A DNA stretch of 60,000 bases. Origin: Takakia lepidozioides. Taxonomy: Eukaryota; Streptophyta; Takakiopsida; Takakiales; Takakiaceae. Where the stretch lies: positions 69,566,001-69,626,000 of the forward strand of contig CM060733.1 of NCBI GenBank assembly GCA_030704615.1, in the 5' to 3' direction. Within the stretch, counting starts at the first letter, position 1, and each line of letters opens with the position of its first letter. The notes beneath the pieces were generated by a model. That model searched no databases. It was not told the origin of the DNA and was given only the letters and a program-made list of their open reading frames with translations. Shown one piece after another: positions 56,847 through 60,000 of the stretch. A program made the position numbers and the translations under genes.

Positions 56847-57378
56847 ATCAGGATTAGATCTTGCTTGGGCGGGCTTCTATTCTTCCCTTCCATCTCTGTA
56901 CTATTTTCATTACCTTGTACTCGTAGTTGCCAAAGCCTCTCTTGGTGGAGGCCAGTCAGTCCGGGGTTTTGGGCTGGGATATTCTGCAGGATCAGCATTG
57001 CAGCTGGATTTTGGTGTGGGGGTGTTGATGTTTTGATTTCTTGTGTTTGGATCCCCCCCCAACACCTGCATGCTTGACTGTGCGCCATGTTGGTTTTGTG
57101 TGGGCGCTTGCTTTCATAGGGATAAGGCCAGATTTGATCACCGGTCAATCCTAGAGTATGCTGTCGGTGGTGAGGCTGGAGTGATGACCAGCAAGACCAC
57201 CAGTGTTTCTTCTATGGTGAGGCTGGGTTGATGACCAGCCAACCATAGGAGTTCTTGCGGTGGATGCAGGTGCAGGTGCCCTGAGCCATTGGGATATGAC
57301 CCTTAAACTGCAACAGGTGCCCACCCGTGTCACTATTATAATTAGTACTAGAGCCCTATAGTGTCACGTGGGGGAGGT
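56847..57378. other. Possible Gypsy leader
   Basis: No gene seen. A repeated phrase GTGAGGCTGG...TGATGACCAGC occurs twice (57170-57195 and 57218-57240). No LTR edge or primer-binding site could be placed. Confidence 0.35.
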
Positions 57379-58805
57379 GCACATTGTGAGTGTCATCACG
57401 GAGTTACCCAAGGGTTTTGAGGGGAGTACGGCTACAGGCAGTAACAGTGAGAGTGGGTTCACAAGACGAGGTATTCGGTTCAGACCACCTTCACCGCCAC
57501 CCTCAACTAGTGCAGAGTAAGACACAGACTCGGAGGCTTCATCAACAGGTGTGCAGTTTCATTCGCCATTGTTGTGGGACGACATGGAGGAGATGTATGG
57601 AGCTACCAAGGGGCCTCGTAGGTACTCTGGAGCTGTGGGCACAATCGAGTTGGATGACTTTATCCAGGAGTTCGACAGCTGGTGTGATTTGCAGCAGATG
57701 CGCAATCCACAACTATTCACCCCTTTCATGGCGTGGAAGGGACTGTTCCAGCATTTGGAAGGCCCGCCTATGGACGATTACCACGAGTTCAGGCGAGGAC
57801 ATGAAGCAGAGATTGAGGAGTGGAGGATGTATTGGTCACCTGACTACGTCTCCATTACTCGAGGCACGACGCGACCAGTAGCTGCATCAGTACCAATATC
57901 TCCCACTGCCAGCACTAGTAGTGGAACAAGTAGTGCCGGTACTTCTGCAGGTGGTACCAGTTCAAAAGGTGCTACTACTCCTCCTGCCACGACTACAACA
58001 CATGTGCCTAGATTCAACCCGGTGGTGGAGTTCTTCTAGCAGTTGCGGAGGAACTACCAAGGTGTACGGACAGAGAAGCTGCGAAGTTTGCAAGACTTCC
58101 AACGCAAACCCAGTGAGAGCTTGCGAGAGGCCTATACTCGTATGAGGCGCTTGATAAGTGTGACCCAAGGGGTTACTGAAGCTCAGGCAATCCAGTTCTG
58201 GTATGGAATTTTGGACAAGGAGCTCAGGAGAAGGGTGCCGGATGCAACCCTGTTACAAGCAGCCCAACCCACATTAGCAGATGTGTTTCTGCTGGCTCAG
58301 CGGATTGAGCTCAACATGGTGGAGGAGCGAGTTGTTACCATTGGGTTTGGCAAGGACATGCCTGCACGAGGCGCAGCTGCCAGCCCACAGGCACAAGGGA
58401 CTGCCCAACAGCGTGGTCAGGGGGGCAAGGTTTCCCAACCCAAGTTCCATGGAGCTTACAAGGGACCTCAGGTGCAGAGGCCCGTGGCATCTTTTGCAGG
58501 CCAACAACAACCAGGGGTGATATGTTGGACATGTGGAGGACCCCATGTCAAGAGAGATTGCCCAGAAAGTGGCAAAAGGCCGGCACAAACACAGCCTGCA
58601 CAGTTGCAGTGTGGGCATTTGTGGCAAGTATGGGCATGGAGATGCCCAGTGTTATGACTTGCATCCTGAGTTGCGCCCAGGCCAGTTCCAAGGGAACAAT
58701 GGTGGCCGGGGGCGAGGTGGACCAGCCCAGAGAGGACGAGGTGGTTGGGCACGAGGTGCAGGCCAAGGGCAAGCATGGCCACGGACGCGGAGGTCAGGGT
58801 GTTGA
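57379..58805 (+). pseudogene. Gypsy gag with CCHC knuckles
   Basis: The frame begins about VSVITELPKGFEG, has a TAA near 57519, and continues WDDMEEMYGATKGPRRYSGA, FIQEFDSWCDLQQM, a Ser/Thr-rich stretch, a TAG at 58037, then NYQGVRTEKLRSLQDFQRKP, QFWYGILDKELRRRVPDATL. The first zinc knuckle is CWTCGGPHVKRDC (CX2CX3HX4C, one residue short of the classical spacing but seen in plant gags). After a frameshift near 58610 a second, CGICGKYGHGDAQC, follows with a Gly/Arg-rich tail. A 37-bp tandem duplication lies at 58799-58872. Capsid and RNA-binding protein of the element. Confidence 0.82.
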
Positions 58806-58850
58806 CCAAGGCATGGCCACGGACGCGGAGGTCAGGGTGTTGACCAAGGC

Positions 58851-60000
58851 ATGGCCAACCGGCTTCAGCAGCTAGAGCAGAGGCTCGCTGCCATGGCTAC
58901 ACCTCAGGCGGTACCGGCTCCCAGGCGGGATGGTCCACCTCTAGCGCCTGAGGGAGGAGATATGGGAGGCATGGGATTCATGTGCGGAGCAGCACTACCA
59001 CTAGAGCAGGTGGAGTCTGCTGCAGCCGTGACTCGAGGAGCAGCACGAGTTCCTGAGCCACGAGGTGCAGAGGTGGAGTTGGATCCACAACGTGGGGAGG
59101 CAAGCCGTCAGGCGAGGCTTCCTCAGTCATTCACATTGGCGGAGACAGTGTCGACGCCATCCATGACACCTAGTTCTCGCCCGACTGTTACCGAGGCGGA
59201 GGTTTCTATGCCATTGGGGAGAGCTACACGTGCAACACTGATACCTGCTGCCAAGGCTAGTATAGCCGGTGTGTTGTTGGGGGCAGCCACCTCTGTGTGT
59301 CAAGCCCCACTGTTCTCGGCAACCATGATTGCGACGCCGGGGGTAAGACCAGCTGCAGTGTTCAGACTAGCAGCAACACTCTGTGAGAGTGGGGAGGTCA
59401 CTTCATCTTCTGCGGAGTTACTGGAAGGTGTAGTGGCAGAGGGATCCTCGGATTTGAGGGTCAAGACTGCCACGGCTGCGCCATGGCAAGCTGCAGCTGC
59501 CAGGTTGACGGAGCTGCCAGCTAGGCCAGCCTTTGAGCGCGCCATGGTGACACCTGGAGTTGTCTTGTTAGACAACCAGGGAGGCATTTTTACTTTGAGT
59601 GGACCGGCAGGCAAGAAGTACCGGCCACTGCGGGTCTTGTTGGACTCGGGAGCTCAGCCATTGATGTTGGGCAGAGCTGCTATTGCAGGTTTGGGCCTCA
59701 TGGAGGCGGATATGGAGCCTTGTCCTTTCCAGATACAGACATCTCTGGGAGGATCAGAGCAGGCTCGGGGCATGACATGGCATCAGTTGGCCATTAGACT
59801 GCAGCCGGATCATCCTATCGATGGCTCAGTAATGCGAGCCAAGGCCATTGTGACAGACGCGGTCTCTTACGATGTCCTTGTTGGTGGGGCAGTGTTATAC
59901 CCCATGGGCTTCACCCTGGACTTTTGGGAGGAGTCAGCATTCTACAGGCCTGGATGGCAGTCAGGGGATGGTCGTCATCCACAGCTCCCTGTGACATTCA
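58851..60000 (+). CDS. Gypsy pol start with aspartic protease, runs off the window
   Basis: From ATG 58851 (MANRLQQLEQRLAAMATPQA) the frame is open to the window end, 383 codons without a stop. An Ala/Pro/Val-rich linker of about 240 residues precedes the protease: YRPLRVLLDSGAQPLMLG carries the catalytic DSGA, and YDVLVGGAVLYPMGFTLDFW fits the second half of the fold. Retroviral-type proteases act as dimers and cut the polyprotein. Reverse transcriptase should follow beyond 60000. The true start may be upstream by fusion with gag. The frame is intact here although gag is broken. Confidence 0.78.
   Translation, partial: MANRLQQLEQRLAAMATPQAVPAPRRDGPPLAPEGGDMGGMGFMCGAALPLEQVESAAAVTRGAARVPEPRGAEVELDPQRGEASRQARLPQSFTLAETVSTPSMTPSSRPTVTEAEVSMPLGRATRATLIPAAKASIAGVLLGAATSVCQAPLFSATMIATPGVRPAAVFRLAATLCESGEVTSSSAELLEGVVAEGSSDLRVKTATAAPWQAAAARLTELPARPAFERAMVTPGVVLLDNQGGIFTLSGPAGKKYRPLRVLLDSGAQPLMLGRAAIAGLGLMEADMEPCPFQIQTSLGGSEQARGMTWHQLAIRLQPDHPIDGSVMRAKAIVTDAVSYDVLVGGAVLYPMGFTLDFWEESAFYRPGWQSGDGRHPQLPVTF

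Noticed and set aside
1-60000. tRNA, rRNA or other structured RNA genes
   Set aside because: I looked for tRNA arm patterns and rRNA words on both strands and saw none convincing; the primer-binding site at 50243 is a tRNA-complementary site, not a tRNA gene.

Overview
This window is nuclear DNA of a land plant. Plant-type split genes, a DYW-class pentatricopeptide repeat (PPR) sequence ending in CSCGDYW, an organellar single-strand-binding-protein motif and a probable thylakoid-lumen TPR protein point to a plant. The many decayed PPR copies and the dense nested transposons fit a large, repeat-rich genome such as a fern, lycophyte or bryophyte; the species cannot be fixed from the sequence. 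Very little of the 60 kb is host gene.

Host genes. A YEATS-domain gene (GAS41/YAF9/TAF14 family) lies on the minus strand at 2596-5489, and I could trace six exons from start to stop. A TPR protein (54236-55069, +) and a ribosomal stalk P1 gene lacking its conserved tail (55264-55614, -) sit tail to tail. Isolated exons of an OSB-like protein (9566-9649) and of a SEN1-like helicase (9977-10117) are also present. PPR pseudogene pieces occur at 6.8-8.65, 12.0-12.8, 29.2-29.8 and 32.3-33.4 kb.

Mobile DNA, left to right: a LINE reverse transcriptase (10.6-12.03 kb, +) and a LINE endonuclease (13.0-13.95 kb, -); a Gypsy pol fragment (14.65-18.95 kb, -) with a very large hydrophilic region between RNase H and integrase; a Mutator-like transposase relic with a SWIM zinc finger (19.65-23.19 kb, -); a hAT C-terminal fragment (31.84-32.33 kb, -); a nearly complete Gypsy element (33444-50733, -) with an 898-bp LTR, polypurine tract, primer-binding site, gag, pol and a long extra ORF region after integrase; a 6.9-kb Mutator-like element (43104-50001) nested in that Gypsy leader with a 9-bp target duplication; rearranged Gypsy pieces at 50.7-53.3 kb; and a further Gypsy gag-protease running off the window end (57.4-60 kb, +).

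The most unusual content is a multi-exon gene at 23.9-28.9 kb (+), divergent from the transposase relic. It encodes a ParB-like motif (DGNHR), a long middle region and a DNA-methyltransferase-like C terminus in permuted motif order (IV before I). Its introns and intergenic DNA carry about a dozen versions of one 24-bp palindrome. A decayed second copy of the same gene lies inside the nested Mutator-like element (about 43.98-45.26 kb, -). This suggests a ParB-methyltransferase passenger gene moved by plant Mutator-like elements. Both copies here are broken.
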